Assembly: GCF_001636315.1 (NCBI RefSeq)
Contig: NZ_KV440949.1
Location: forward strand, 4,854,084-4,918,083
Origin: Neobacillus mesonae
GTDB taxonomy: Bacteria; Bacillota; Bacilli; Bacillales; Cytobacillaceae
Length of the DNA: 64,000 nucleotides
Direction of reading: 5' to 3'
Shown here: piece after piece, positions 26,346 to 33,094 of the stretch
How the letters are laid out: the number at the start of each line of letters is the position of its first letter
How positions within the stretch are numbered: the stretch's first letter is position 1
The notes under the pieces: model-generated
Told to the model about the DNA's origin: nothing
Database searches by the model: none
The model's input: only the letters and a program-made list of their open reading frames with translations
Translations under genes and position numbers: made by a program

Positions 26346-26527
26346 CAAATCACCTCTATAAAGGATTTTGAAACGATGATATTCGTAGTGGAATATCAGT
26401 TTTATTATTTGTTAATAGGTTTAAAAATAGTCAGAAAAGGTCATAGAATATTGTGATCTGCCTTTTTAAAACATTGTGAAAAGGAATAAAAACCAATCAC
26501 AATTTTTTGTTTTTGAAATATAATAAT

Positions 26528-26560
26528 AAGGTGATTTGCAAAAATCACTTAATTTTTTTT
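26528..26560 (+). other. Terminator-like hairpin upstream of ppaC with no gene before it
   Basis: GTGATTT and AAATCAC form a hairpin with a short loop, flanked by AAG and CTT and followed by AATTTTTTTT. On the plus strand this is a textbook intrinsic terminator, but no plus-strand gene lies upstream. A TATAAT at 26519-26524 directly precedes it. The rest of the 26346-26646 gap is AT-rich and otherwise holds only the ppaC promoter. Confidence 0.6.
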
Positions 26561-26587
26561 GAATCCTAAAGCATAATCATATATAAT
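26559..26587 (+). promoter_or_regulatory. Sigma-A promoter of ppaC
   Basis: TTGAAT at 26559-26564 and TATAAT at 26582-26587 are separated by 17 bp. This gives an untranslated leader of roughly 50 bases before the ppaC ATG. Confidence 0.75.
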
Positions 26588-26646
26588 TTCCATTAGGGTC
26601 CGTTTTTGAATGACCTTCATACTTTACAACGATTGGGAGTAGTAAC

Positions 26647-27585
26647 ATGGAAAAAGTATTAATTTTCGGTCATAAGAATCCTGACACAGATTCCATTTGT
26701 TCAGCGATTGCTTATGCTGACTTGAAGAAACAATTAGGATTGAATGTGGAGCCTGTCCGCCTGGGTGCCGTTAATGGCGAGACACAGTATGCACTTGATA
26801 CCTTCAAGGCAGAAGCACCTCGTTTAGTTGAAGCAGTTGCAAAAGAAGCAAAGTCTGTTATCTTAGTTGACCATAACGAACGTCAGCAGAGTGCTGATGA
26901 TATTACCGAGGTACGCATCCTTGAGGTAATTGACCATCACCGTATTGCAAACTTTGAAACAAGCGACCCGCTTTATTATCGCTGTGAACCAGTTGGCTGT
27001 ACTGCTACGATTCTAAATAAAATGTACAAAGAAAATGGCAAGACCATGAGTAAAGAGATTGCCGGCTTAATGCTTTCTGCGATTATTTCTGACTCTTTAT
27101 TATTTAAATCACCAACCTGCACACATGAAGATGTGATTGCTGCTCATGAATTAGCGGAAATCGCAGGTGTGGATGCCAATGTTTATGGGTTAGAAATGCT
27201 AAAAGCAGGTGCTGATGTTAGCAGCAAAACAGTTGAGGAATTATTGACTCTTGATGCGAAAGGCTTTGATATGGGTTCGAGTAAAGTTGAGATTGCTCAA
27301 GTTAATACAGTCGATCCATCTGATGTGCTTGCGCGTAAAGCGGAATTGGAAGCTGCCATCAATCAAAAAATTGCTGATAAGAACCTAGACTTGTTTTTAT
27401 TTGTCATTACTGATATTTTAACAAATGATTCCGTTGCCCTGGCGCTTGGCGGAAAATCGGCAGCGGTTGAAAGAGCCTACAATGTAACATTATCCGACAA
27501 TACGGCAACATTAAAAGGTGTTGTTTCTCGTAAGAAACAAATCGTTCCGGTATTAACTGAGGTTTTTAATAAAGTGGAAATTTAA
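26647..27585 (+). CDS. ppaC: Manganese-dependent inorganic pyrophosphatase
   Basis: A family II pyrophosphatase, which splits inorganic pyrophosphate and so pulls biosynthetic reactions forward. The 312-residue protein is a DHH-type phosphoesterase. Metal ligands are visible in GHKNPDTDS (His9, Asp13, Asp15), Asp75 in VDHNE and the DHH motif at 96-98. The C-terminal DHHA2 domain contains the SRKKQIVP signature with conserved Arg and Lys. The gene is monocistronic with its own promoter and terminator. Confidence 0.96.
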   Translation: MEKVLIFGHKNPDTDSICSAIAYADLKKQLGLNVEPVRLGAVNGETQYALDTFKAEAPRLVEAVAKEAKSVILVDHNERQQSADDITEVRILEVIDHHRIANFETSDPLYYRCEPVGCTATILNKMYKENGKTMSKEIAGLMLSAIISDSLLFKSPTCTHEDVIAAHELAEIAGVDANVYGLEMLKAGADVSSKTVEELLTLDAKGFDMGSSKVEIAQVNTVDPSDVLARKAELEAAINQKIADKNLDLFLFVITDILTNDSVALALGGKSAAVERAYNVTLSDNTATLKGVVSRKKQIVPVLTEVFNKVEI

Positions 27586-27590
27586 TAAAA

Positions 27591-27622
27591 AAATGTCCAT
27601 GTGTTCATGACATGGACATTTT
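27591..27622. terminator. Terminator after ppaC
   Basis: AAAATGTCCATG pairs with CATGGACATTTT around a 9-nt loop. It is symmetrical and lies between convergent genes. Confidence 0.88.
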
Positions 27623-27643
27623 TTTATTTTTCATGCTAGGCGT

Positions 27644-28390
27644 CTATTCCCGCTTTTGGTGATTGTCGTCTTTTTGGTTTAACATGAAAAAGGTTAACGG
27701 CTGATCGGAGCCGGTCATCAGTTTGTACACATACGATGATGTCAGCTTATAGCCATCTTCAATTTTTGACGCCAAAAAGTTTGTCCGCTCAAAAATAATC
27801 GAACGAAAATGATTTAGCTGACGAAGGATTTTTTCCGTTAATGCCTCTTGATTGTCCAGCCGCTCGAGGACATCCATTTGAAATTCTTCCTGTTTTGCTG
27901 ACGTTTCCTTTTGCAATACCAGCTGCTCCTGTAATTGCTGGTTAAGCTGCTGATTCGTTTCCTCTTGTTTTTCCAGCCTGTTAGAAATCTCCTGAAGGCT
28001 GGTACTTAACCGATGGACATTTTCAATAATGTCTTCTTTCAGCACTGCTTCATTTTGCAAAGCCTGTTGGAAAAATTCATTTTTTTCTTGAAGGCTTTGT
28101 AAGAACTGAACCATTTGGGCTTCAAAATCCTTTTGTTCCAAATTGCTTTTTCTTAGTTCATACAGCTGGTGGCCGACCTTGTTCCATTGTTGGAAATGAC
28201 TTTTTTCTTGTTCTAAGGAACGGGATTTTAATTCGTTTAAGGAGCTTTGTAAAGCGGAATTAGTCTTTTCCTGTTGCTTCATTAATTCTGTGAGAAAATC
28301 CTGCCTTGCGAACGACTGATTCGGTTCTTGGAGGATAGAATTAGTTTTATAAACACCCAGATGCTGTTTCTTATTGATATATAAGCCCAT
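27644..28390 (-). CDS. Coiled-coil protein of unknown function
   Basis: A 248-residue, Gln/Glu-rich protein. A long helical heptad region covers about residues 35-195, with many LQEQLVLQKE- and LEKQEETNQQLNQQL-type stretches. A conserved-looking globular end follows (about 196-235) with GYKLTSSYVYKLMTGSDQPL. There is no signal peptide or membrane helix. The ATG at 28390 follows GAGGTGGAG on the minus strand, which rules out the GTG four codons upstream. I do not recognise the family. The shape suggests a scaffold or filament-associated protein. Confidence 0.7.
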   Translation of the reverse strand: MGLYINKKQHLGVYKTNSILQEPNQSFARQDFLTELMKQQEKTNSALQSSLNELKSRSLEQEKSHFQQWNKVGHQLYELRKSNLEQKDFEAQMVQFLQSLQEKNEFFQQALQNEAVLKEDIIENVHRLSTSLQEISNRLEKQEETNQQLNQQLQEQLVLQKETSAKQEEFQMDVLERLDNQEALTEKILRQLNHFRSIIFERTNFLASKIEDGYKLTSSYVYKLMTGSDQPLTFFMLNQKDDNHQKRE

Positions 28391-28513
28391 ATCACACTCC
28401 ACCTCGTTATTTTTTTGTTCTTGATATCTTATGTATGAAAAATAAATGTGGGGACAATATTGGGCGAGGGATGAGGTAAAAAAGGGGAGTTCCGGGTGAT
28501 TTGTGCGGCTGCT

Positions 28514-28561
28514 TTGACAAATGCAGATAGATGGTATATTATTATCTCGGATTCGAGATAA
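28514..28561 (+). promoter_or_regulatory. Promoter with MhqR-type operator before the pirin gene
   Basis: TTGACA (28514-28519), 17 bp and TATTAT (28537-28542) form a strong promoter. Immediately after it lies the palindrome TATCTCGGATTCGAGATA (28543-28560). This matches the inverted repeat (TATCTCGAATTCGAGATA-like) recognised by MhqR, the MarR-type repressor of quinone and azo-compound resistance genes in B. subtilis. Repression of the pirin gene until quinone stress is expected. Confidence 0.75.
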
Positions 28562-28594
28562 TAATATTTGAGATTTAAAAAGGAGAACATGATC

Positions 28595-29296
28595 ATGCTA
28601 AGAAAAATAGATAATGAAAACATGGGCAGAAGTAATTTGGGTTGGTTAAGTAGCATTTTCCACTTTTCTTTTGCCGAATACTACAATCCAAAAAATATCC
28701 ATTTTGGGATGTTACGCGTGCTTAATGATGATATGGTGGCTCCGGGCACGGGCTTCGATCTTCATCCACATCAAAACATGGAAATCATCTCCTATGTTGT
28801 CAATGGCGAACTGACTCATGGTGACAGCATGGGGAATAAAAGTACTATTTCCCGAGGTCATGTTCAATATATGAGTGCTGGAACTGGGGTGTATCATAGT
28901 GAACAAAACCTAGGCGAGCAAACATTGAGATTTTTACAAATCTGGATCGTTCCTGATAAAAACGGTTATACACCAAGCTATGGCGACCATCGCTTTAATT
29001 GGGAAGATAGGCATAACCAATGGCTCCATATGGTGTCAAGTAAAGAAGGGGATGCCCCAATCAAAATAAACCAAGATGTTAATGTCTTTGCATTGGAACT
29101 TAATAAGGGGAATGAAATCAGCTTTCCTATCGGTGAAGGAAGACAGGCATATATGGTTCAGGTAGAAGGCGGCTCTACAGTTAATACGATTGACTTAAAC
29201 CAAAGAGATGCATTAGAAATTGTGGAAGAGGACATTTATATTACCGCAGTTGAACATACCCATGTTGTCATCCTGGAGATGAAAAAAATTGATTAA
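28595..29296 (+). CDS. Pirin-family bicupin (quercetin dioxygenase-like, YhhW type)
   Basis: A 233-residue bicupin. The first cupin has the metal-binding pattern HPHQNMEIISYV and GELTHGDSMGN, then GTGVYHSE. The second domain (about 130-233) is degenerate, as in bacterial pirins of the YhhW type, which can open quercetin. With the MhqR-type operator in front, a role in handling quinones or catechols is likely. Two ATGs are possible (28589 and 28595); the second has nine-base spacing from AGGAG and was chosen. Confidence 0.85.
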   Translation: MLRKIDNENMGRSNLGWLSSIFHFSFAEYYNPKNIHFGMLRVLNDDMVAPGTGFDLHPHQNMEIISYVVNGELTHGDSMGNKSTISRGHVQYMSAGTGVYHSEQNLGEQTLRFLQIWIVPDKNGYTPSYGDHRFNWEDRHNQWLHMVSSKEGDAPIKINQDVNVFALELNKGNEISFPIGEGRQAYMVQVEGGSTVNTIDLNQRDALEIVEEDIYITAVEHTHVVILEMKKID

Positions 29297-29391
29297 CAAA
29301 GCCATCGCTCCTCGCTGAAGGAGCCTTGGCTTTTTTCATTTCCTTGTTCCGAATAGATAGGATAAAATGAAAGAGAAAAGAGGTGCATTTC

Positions 29392-29982
29392 ATGGAAAAC
29401 AAAGCTGTCAGCCGCTGCGGCTGGGTCAACCAAGATCCGTTATATATAGACTACCATGACAATGAATGGGGTGTTCCGGTATATGATGACCGTTTGCTGT
29501 TTGAGTTGATAAATTTAGAAGGTGCACAGGCGGGGTTAAGCTGGTACACGATATTAAAAAAGCGGGAGAATTATCGTAAAGCGTTCGACCACTTTAATGC
29601 CGAAAAAATTGCAGCATTTGATGATTATAAGATTGAAGCGCTTTTACATAATGATGGAATCGTCAGAAATAGACTGAAAATCAATGCTGTCGTGACTAAT
29701 GCTAAGGCGTTTCTCAAAGTAGTAGAGGAATTCGGTTCTTTTGCTGATTACATTTGGTCATTTGTTGGCGGCAAACCCATCCAAAATCATTTCAAAGATT
29801 TAAGCGAGGTACCTGCTACAACTGAAATCAGCGACCACTTAAGCAAGGATTTAAAGAAACGCGGCTTTAAGTTTGTCGGCTCCACGATTTGTTATGCCTT
29901 CATGCAGGCGGCTGGATTGGTGAATGATCATATTGAAACCTGTTTCTGTTATCAAAAAAGCAGCAAAAAAACGATGTCTTAA
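29392..29982 (+). CDS. tag: DNA-3-methyladenine glycosylase I
   Basis: Tag removes 3-methyladenine from alkylated DNA and starts base excision repair. The 196-residue protein has the family start RCGWVNQDPLYIDYHDNEWG with zinc ligands Cys9 and His22. The second zinc pair is in NDHIETCFCY at the C-terminus. The helix-hairpin-helix region includes GAQAGLSWYTILKKRENYR. AGAGGTG at 29379-29385 supports ATG 29392; the GTG at 29383 lies within that site. It is monocistronic. Confidence 0.94.
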   Translation: MENKAVSRCGWVNQDPLYIDYHDNEWGVPVYDDRLLFELINLEGAQAGLSWYTILKKRENYRKAFDHFNAEKIAAFDDYKIEALLHNDGIVRNRLKINAVVTNAKAFLKVVEEFGSFADYIWSFVGGKPIQNHFKDLSEVPATTEISDHLSKDLKKRGFKFVGSTICYAFMQAAGLVNDHIETCFCYQKSSKKTMS

Positions 29983-30000
29983 CAGGAAGACATCGTTTTT
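29965..30000. terminator. Shared terminator after tag
   Basis: AAAACGATGTCTT pairs with AAGACATCGTTTT around a 6-nt loop with A and T runs on both sides. It serves tag and the small minus-strand gene beyond it. Confidence 0.88.
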
Positions 30001-30003
30001 TAT

Positions 30004-30159
30004 TTATTTTTTATCAATTGCAAATTCAGATGCAGGAATGGGGATTACCTTTCCTCCAATTTGAACATGAACGGTATCGTTAAAAATGGCTTTCACAATT
30101 CCTTTTAAAGAAATAGTAGAATTTACTGAGATTTTTTTTGCTTCAGATTGGTTGGCCAT
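30004..30159 (-). CDS. Small beta-rich protein, paralogue A (51 aa)
   Basis: The frame encodes MANQSEAKKISVNSTISLK followed by GIVKAIFNDTVHVQIGG and KVIPIPASEFAIDKK. GAAAGGTG precedes the ATG and the terminator at 29965-30000 follows. Residues 9-45 alternate hydrophobic and polar residues as in a small beta barrel (SH3- or Sm-like). A close paralogue lies at 31908-32072 on the same strand, and the two flank the tetR-ywaC unit. I do not know the function. The conserved protein sequence with synonymous differences between the copies shows that it is a real gene. Confidence 0.78.
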   Translation of the reverse strand: MANQSEAKKISVNSTISLKGIVKAIFNDTVHVQIGGKVIPIPASEFAIDKK

Positions 30160-30333
30160 AAAATTCAACACCTTTCAAATTAGTAAAAGAAAAATTGTTA
30201 AAGTTTACATTATATTATTCGGAGAATCTCCTCGATATCCTTCTTAGTTTGTAGGCATTTTGGAAAAAATGAAAAAACGGTCATGTTATGAATTAATTTT
30301 TCAAGGGGTGTTTAAAAGGGATACAGCATAACA

Positions 30334-30420
30334 TGAACCGTAGTTCAAGTATTACATGTTATGGGCAGGTTGTCAACGGAAAGGTGAACTGTAGTTCATT
30401 TTTGGGGAGTATGGTATGAT
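30334..30420 (+). promoter_or_regulatory. Two TetR-type operators and promoter of the tetR-ywaC unit
   Basis: TGAACCGTAGTTCA (30334-30347) and TGAACTGTAGTTCA (30385-30398) are nearly identical imperfect palindromes, 51 bp apart. The second covers the -35 region of an extended -10 promoter, TGGTATGAT, with TATGAT at 30415-30420. The first is bracketed by CATAACATG (30327-30335) and CATGTTATG (30355-30363), which could form a stem. The arrangement fits autoregulation by the TetR protein encoded next. Confidence 0.75.
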
Positions 30421-30439
30421 GTGAAATGAGGTGGTAATC

Positions 30440-31084
30440 ATGTCGGAAAAAGAAGATTTGCTTGTTGGCGAATTTCCATTTATTCCAAGACAAGTTAGGG
30501 CCCAGCAGAAGAGAGAGGCACTGCTTGAGAGCGGGCAGGCTCTATTTACATTAAATGGGTATGAACAGACAACTGCGAAGGAAATAGCGGCACATGCCGG
30601 GGTGGCAACAGGTACATTCTATCGTTATTTTTCGGATAAACGGCAGCTTCTTATGGCCCTTTTGGAAGATAAAATCGATAATTTTCTAGCGCCGGAGCCA
30701 CACTGGTTTTCCAGTAATCCTGAATCAGTATTGGCTTCTCTTTTAGAAGTACGTGCCAGGCGATTGCAGCAATCTGGACTCTACCGAGTGTTACCAGAAA
30801 TTTTATCGAAAGACATGGAACTTGCCGAGGTTATGAAGGAAGCAAGATTGAAAATCCATGAGAGAATTTTATTTGGTTTAAAACAAATTAATGAAAAAGG
30901 TTTAACATGGAACGATTTAGATTTAGATACTGTTACCTGGTCCATTATGGTATTGGTCGAAAATGGACATGAAAAAGAAAAACAAAGTGGAAATAGGGTA
31001 AACTATTCCGAAATGGCAAAAGTGATTTGCCGCATGGTTTTTCCGCCAGACATTTTAGAACAATTACAAAATCATAATGAGTAA
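30440..31084 (+). CDS. TetR/AcrR-family transcriptional regulator
   Basis: A 214-residue regulator. The N-terminal helix-turn-helix (about 18-65) contains REALLESGQALFTLNGYEQT, then TAKEIAAHAGVATGTFYRYF, a classic TetR DNA-binding motif. The C-terminal ligand-binding part is unspecific in sequence. GAGGTGG supports ATG 30440. It is followed closely by a small alarmone synthetase gene and probably co-transcribed with it. Two matching operators upstream suggest autoregulation. The inducing ligand is unknown. Confidence 0.9.
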   Translation: MSEKEDLLVGEFPFIPRQVRAQQKREALLESGQALFTLNGYEQTTAKEIAAHAGVATGTFYRYFSDKRQLLMALLEDKIDNFLAPEPHWFSSNPESVLASLLEVRARRLQQSGLYRVLPEILSKDMELAEVMKEARLKIHERILFGLKQINEKGLTWNDLDLDTVTWSIMVLVENGHEKEKQSGNRVNYSEMAKVICRMVFPPDILEQLQNHNE

Positions 31085-31109
31085 TGTTTTTAGGAAAGGA
31101 CGTTCATTC

Positions 31110-31850
31110 GTGGATCTTGAACAAGTGATTGATTTAAAAGAGTTAAGAGCGTTAAAATTTGAATTAACAAGATTTATGATGGCATATAAATTTGCGCTAG
31201 ATGAAATGAACACCAAAATTAACATATTAAAAGAAGAATTTAATTATATGCATGACTATAACCCAATCGAGCATGTCAAATCACGGCTCAAATCTCCTGA
31301 AAGCTTGTTAAAGAAGGTTCACCGTAAAGGTTATGAATTTACTTTAGCTTCTATTAAGGAAAATGTAAGGGATATCGCTGGGATTAGGATCACCTGTTCT
31401 TTTATATCTGATATATATGAACTGGCCGAAATGATTGCTAAGCAAAAGGATGTTAAGGTGGTTGAATACAAGGATTATATAAAAAAACCTAAGCCGAATG
31501 GTTATCAAAGCTTGCACTTAATTCTCCAGATCCCAATTTTCATGTCGGACCGGGAAGAATTAACGTATCTAGAGGTTCAAATCCGGACAATTGCGATGGA
31601 TTTCTGGGCAAGCTTAGAGCATAAAATTTATTATAAGTATAATAAAGAAATCCCCGGCCATATGACGGCTGAATTGAAGGAAGCAGCTGTCATGGCTGCG
31701 CAGCTCGATCAAAAAATGGAACGGCTGCATAATGAAATTATTGAAATTAAACAAGCCAATGAAGAAACTCAAGACTGCATGCTAATTGACAGCAAAAACA
31801 GCAGCTGGAATATTCCATTACTGGAGAATTTATTACCAAAAAAGGATTGA
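31110..31850 (+). CDS. ywaC: Small alarmone synthetase (RelP/YwaC type)
   Basis: A single-domain (p)ppGpp synthetase of 246 residues, without hydrolase or TGS/ACT domains. The RelA/SpoT synthetase core runs from YKFALDEMNTKINILKEEF through NPIEHVKSRLKSPESLLKK and DIAGIRITCSFISDIYELA. It then shows KPNGYQSLHLI and the EVQIRTIAMDFWASLEHKIYYK signature. The N-terminus and HNPIEH-like region match YwaC/RelP rather than YjbM/RelQ. GGAAAGGA at 31093-31100 points to GTG 31110; an ATG at 31077 overlapping tetR is possible. A C-terminal extension of about 35 residues is longer than in B. subtilis. Confidence 0.9.
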   Translation: MDLEQVIDLKELRALKFELTRFMMAYKFALDEMNTKINILKEEFNYMHDYNPIEHVKSRLKSPESLLKKVHRKGYEFTLASIKENVRDIAGIRITCSFISDIYELAEMIAKQKDVKVVEYKDYIKKPKPNGYQSLHLILQIPIFMSDREELTYLEVQIRTIAMDFWASLEHKIYYKYNKEIPGHMTAELKEAAVMAAQLDQKMERLHNEIIEIKQANEETQDCMLIDSKNSSWNIPLLENLLPKKD

Positions 31851-31852
31851 TA

Positions 31853-31897
31853 AAAAAAGAAGGTCCCTCATAGGATAAACATGATGAACCTCCTGAG
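31853..31897 (-). terminator. Probable terminator of small paralogue B
   Basis: On the minus strand GAGGTTCATCAT pairs, with two mismatches, with ATGAGGGACCTTC around GTTTATCCT. A run of seven T follows. Confidence 0.6.
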
Positions 31898-31907
31898 TAA
31901 TCAAATG

Positions 31908-32072
31908 TTACTGTGCCGGTTTTTCAACCAAAAATTCAGATGTTGGGATTGTAATAACCTTTCCGCCGATTTGCACATGAACGGTATCGTTGAAGATGGC
32001 TTTCACAATTCCTTTTAACGAAATCGTGGAATTTACAGATATATTTTTTTTTGATTCAGTTTGGTTTGCCAA
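31908..32072 (-). CDS. Small beta-rich protein, paralogue B (54 aa)
   Basis: The protein starts with MANQTESKKNISVNSTISLK at a TTG codon, then GIVKAIFNDTVHVQIGG and KVITIPTSEFLVEKPAQ. GAAAGGTG precedes the start as in paralogue A. About 40 of the first 50 residues are identical to paralogue A, while many codons differ at the third position. It lies downstream of ywaC on the opposite strand. The pair is a duplication with continued selection on the protein. The function is unknown. Confidence 0.76.
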   Translation of the reverse strand: MANQTESKKNISVNSTISLKGIVKAIFNDTVHVQIGGKVITIPTSEFLVEKPAQ

Positions 32073-32221
32073 ATTAACCAACACCTTTCAATATTATATG
32101 AAGATATTATATAGGATTCCGAGCCTTAATTGCGAATAAAATGAACGGTAATTGAGTATTTTTTGTTAAATAATTGTATTCAGCTTTTCCCCAATTGTTA
32201 TCATTTTAAACCTTTTTTTAT

Positions 32222-32254
32222 AAAAAAAGCTAATCCAAATGGACTAGCTTTTTT
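32222..32254. terminator. Bidirectional terminator
   Basis: AAAAAAGCTA and TAGCTTTTTT flank a stem of TCC and GGA with a short loop. It lies immediately after the small minus-strand frame at 32263-32433. Confidence 0.8.
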
Positions 32255-32262
32255 GAAAGGAA

Positions 32263-32433
32263 TTAATAATGCAGTTTTTTCTCGATATTTGTCAAAATGT
32301 GCTGGCTTTGTAGGTATTCCCGTTCACGTCGTTTTTCGACCTTCATACGAACGTCCAGCTTTCTGCTGTAGTCGGCAAAGCATACTCCATGGGCATTATA
32401 CATGGCTTTTTCCATATCGTGTGTGTAATTCAA
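32263..32433 (-). CDS. Small hypothetical protein with uncertain start
   Basis: An open minus-strand frame codes for a charged ~56-residue protein including MEKAMYNAHGVCFADYSRKL and VEKRREREYLQSQHILTNIE. It ends just before a terminator. TTG 32433 is the only standard start that gives the whole frame, but the clear GGAGGG site (32455-32460) lies 21 bases upstream. That site would fit a non-standard ATC at 32448. An internal ATG (codon 7) is another option. The codon pattern and terminator suggest a true gene. No family was recognised. Confidence 0.5.
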   Translation of the reverse strand: MNYTHDMEKAMYNAHGVCFADYSRKLDVRMKVEKRREREYLQSQHILTNIEKKLHY

Positions 32434-32660
32434 TTTTAACTGATTGATATAAATCCCTCCGGTTATGATTGTTTCACAGCTTCTTATTTTTCATAGTTTT
32501 CATCTTAACATCATGTGTTAGATTGAACAAAGTCGAAAAATGGTGATTATAGGCCATATAAGTTAATAAATCCGAAAAATTTAAAAATAACTCACTGTAG
32601 CTTAAAATAATAAAATATTTCGTACAATAAAAGCATGTTTTAGTTTTCATAATAACCTTC

Positions 32661-32688
32661 GCCTTACGGTGGGGGGGTATGTTATAAT
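32661..32688 (+). promoter_or_regulatory. CsoR-type operator overlapping the csoR promoter
   Basis: CCTTACGGTGGGGGGGTATG lies at 32662-32681 and ends two bases before a TATAAT (32683-32688). The GC-rich block with ACGG and a G run before TATG resembles CsoR boxes of copper operons in bacilli. It suggests autoregulation of the repressor gene that starts at 32714. The 32434-32660 stretch before it is AT-rich and I see nothing else in it. Confidence 0.6.
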
Positions 32689-32713
32689 CAAGCAAAGAGA
32701 GGAGGCCGTTTAC

Positions 32714-33058
32714 ATGTCAAATGAATTGAGTCATGAAGAAGTCTTGGATTCGTCTTGTTGCAATCATGAGGACAGCCACCGTAAAAGCCATCATTCCGAT
32801 AAAATAAAAAGCAATCTCATTACAAGATTAAATCGTATTGAAGGTCAAATTCGCGGTATTAAAGGGTTAATTGAAAAAGATACGTATTGTGACGATGTCA
32901 TCCATCAAATTTCCGCTACTCAATCAGCTTTAAACAGCGTAGCAAAAATTCTGCTGGAAGGCCATATGAAAAGCTGTGTGGTTGAAAGAATTCAAGAAGG
33001 CGACTTAGAGGTTTTGGATGAGGTCCTTGTGACAATCCAAAAGTTAATGAAAAAATAA
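32714..33058 (+). CDS. csoR: CsoR-family metal-sensing repressor
   Basis: A 114-residue DUF156 protein of the CsoR/RcnR/FrmR family. The core helix bundle starts at LITRLNRIEGQIRGIKGLIE and has Cys59, His84 and Cys88. The spacing 25 and 4 is the same as the copper-binding Cys-His-Cys set of B. subtilis CsoR, so Cu(I) sensing is likely. An unusual N-terminal extension (about 1-30) is rich in Cys, His and Asp. GGAGG precedes ATG 32714. No copZ or copA follows; a terminator ends the unit. Confidence 0.9.
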   Translation: MSNELSHEEVLDSSCCNHEDSHRKSHHSDKIKSNLITRLNRIEGQIRGIKGLIEKDTYCDDVIHQISATQSALNSVAKILLEGHMKSCVVERIQEGDLEVLDEVLVTIQKLMKK

Positions 33059-33060
33059 GA

Positions 33061-33090
33061 AAAAGACTCCTGCAGTTTGGAGTCTTTTTT
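33061..33090. terminator. Terminator after csoR
   Basis: AAAGACTCC pairs with GGAGTCTTT around an 8-nt loop with flanking A and T runs. It is shared with the convergent transporter gene. Confidence 0.85.
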
Positions 33091-33094
33091 GTGC

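Noticed and set aside
32163-32447. Plus-strand frame of 94 codons
   Set aside because: It crosses a bidirectional terminator and lies antisense to a better-supported small gene; no translation signals.
32474-32695. Minus-strand frame of 73 codons upstream of csoR
   Set aside because: It would run through the csoR promoter and operator, is very AT-rich with Phe/Tyr/Leu bias, and has no ribosome binding site.
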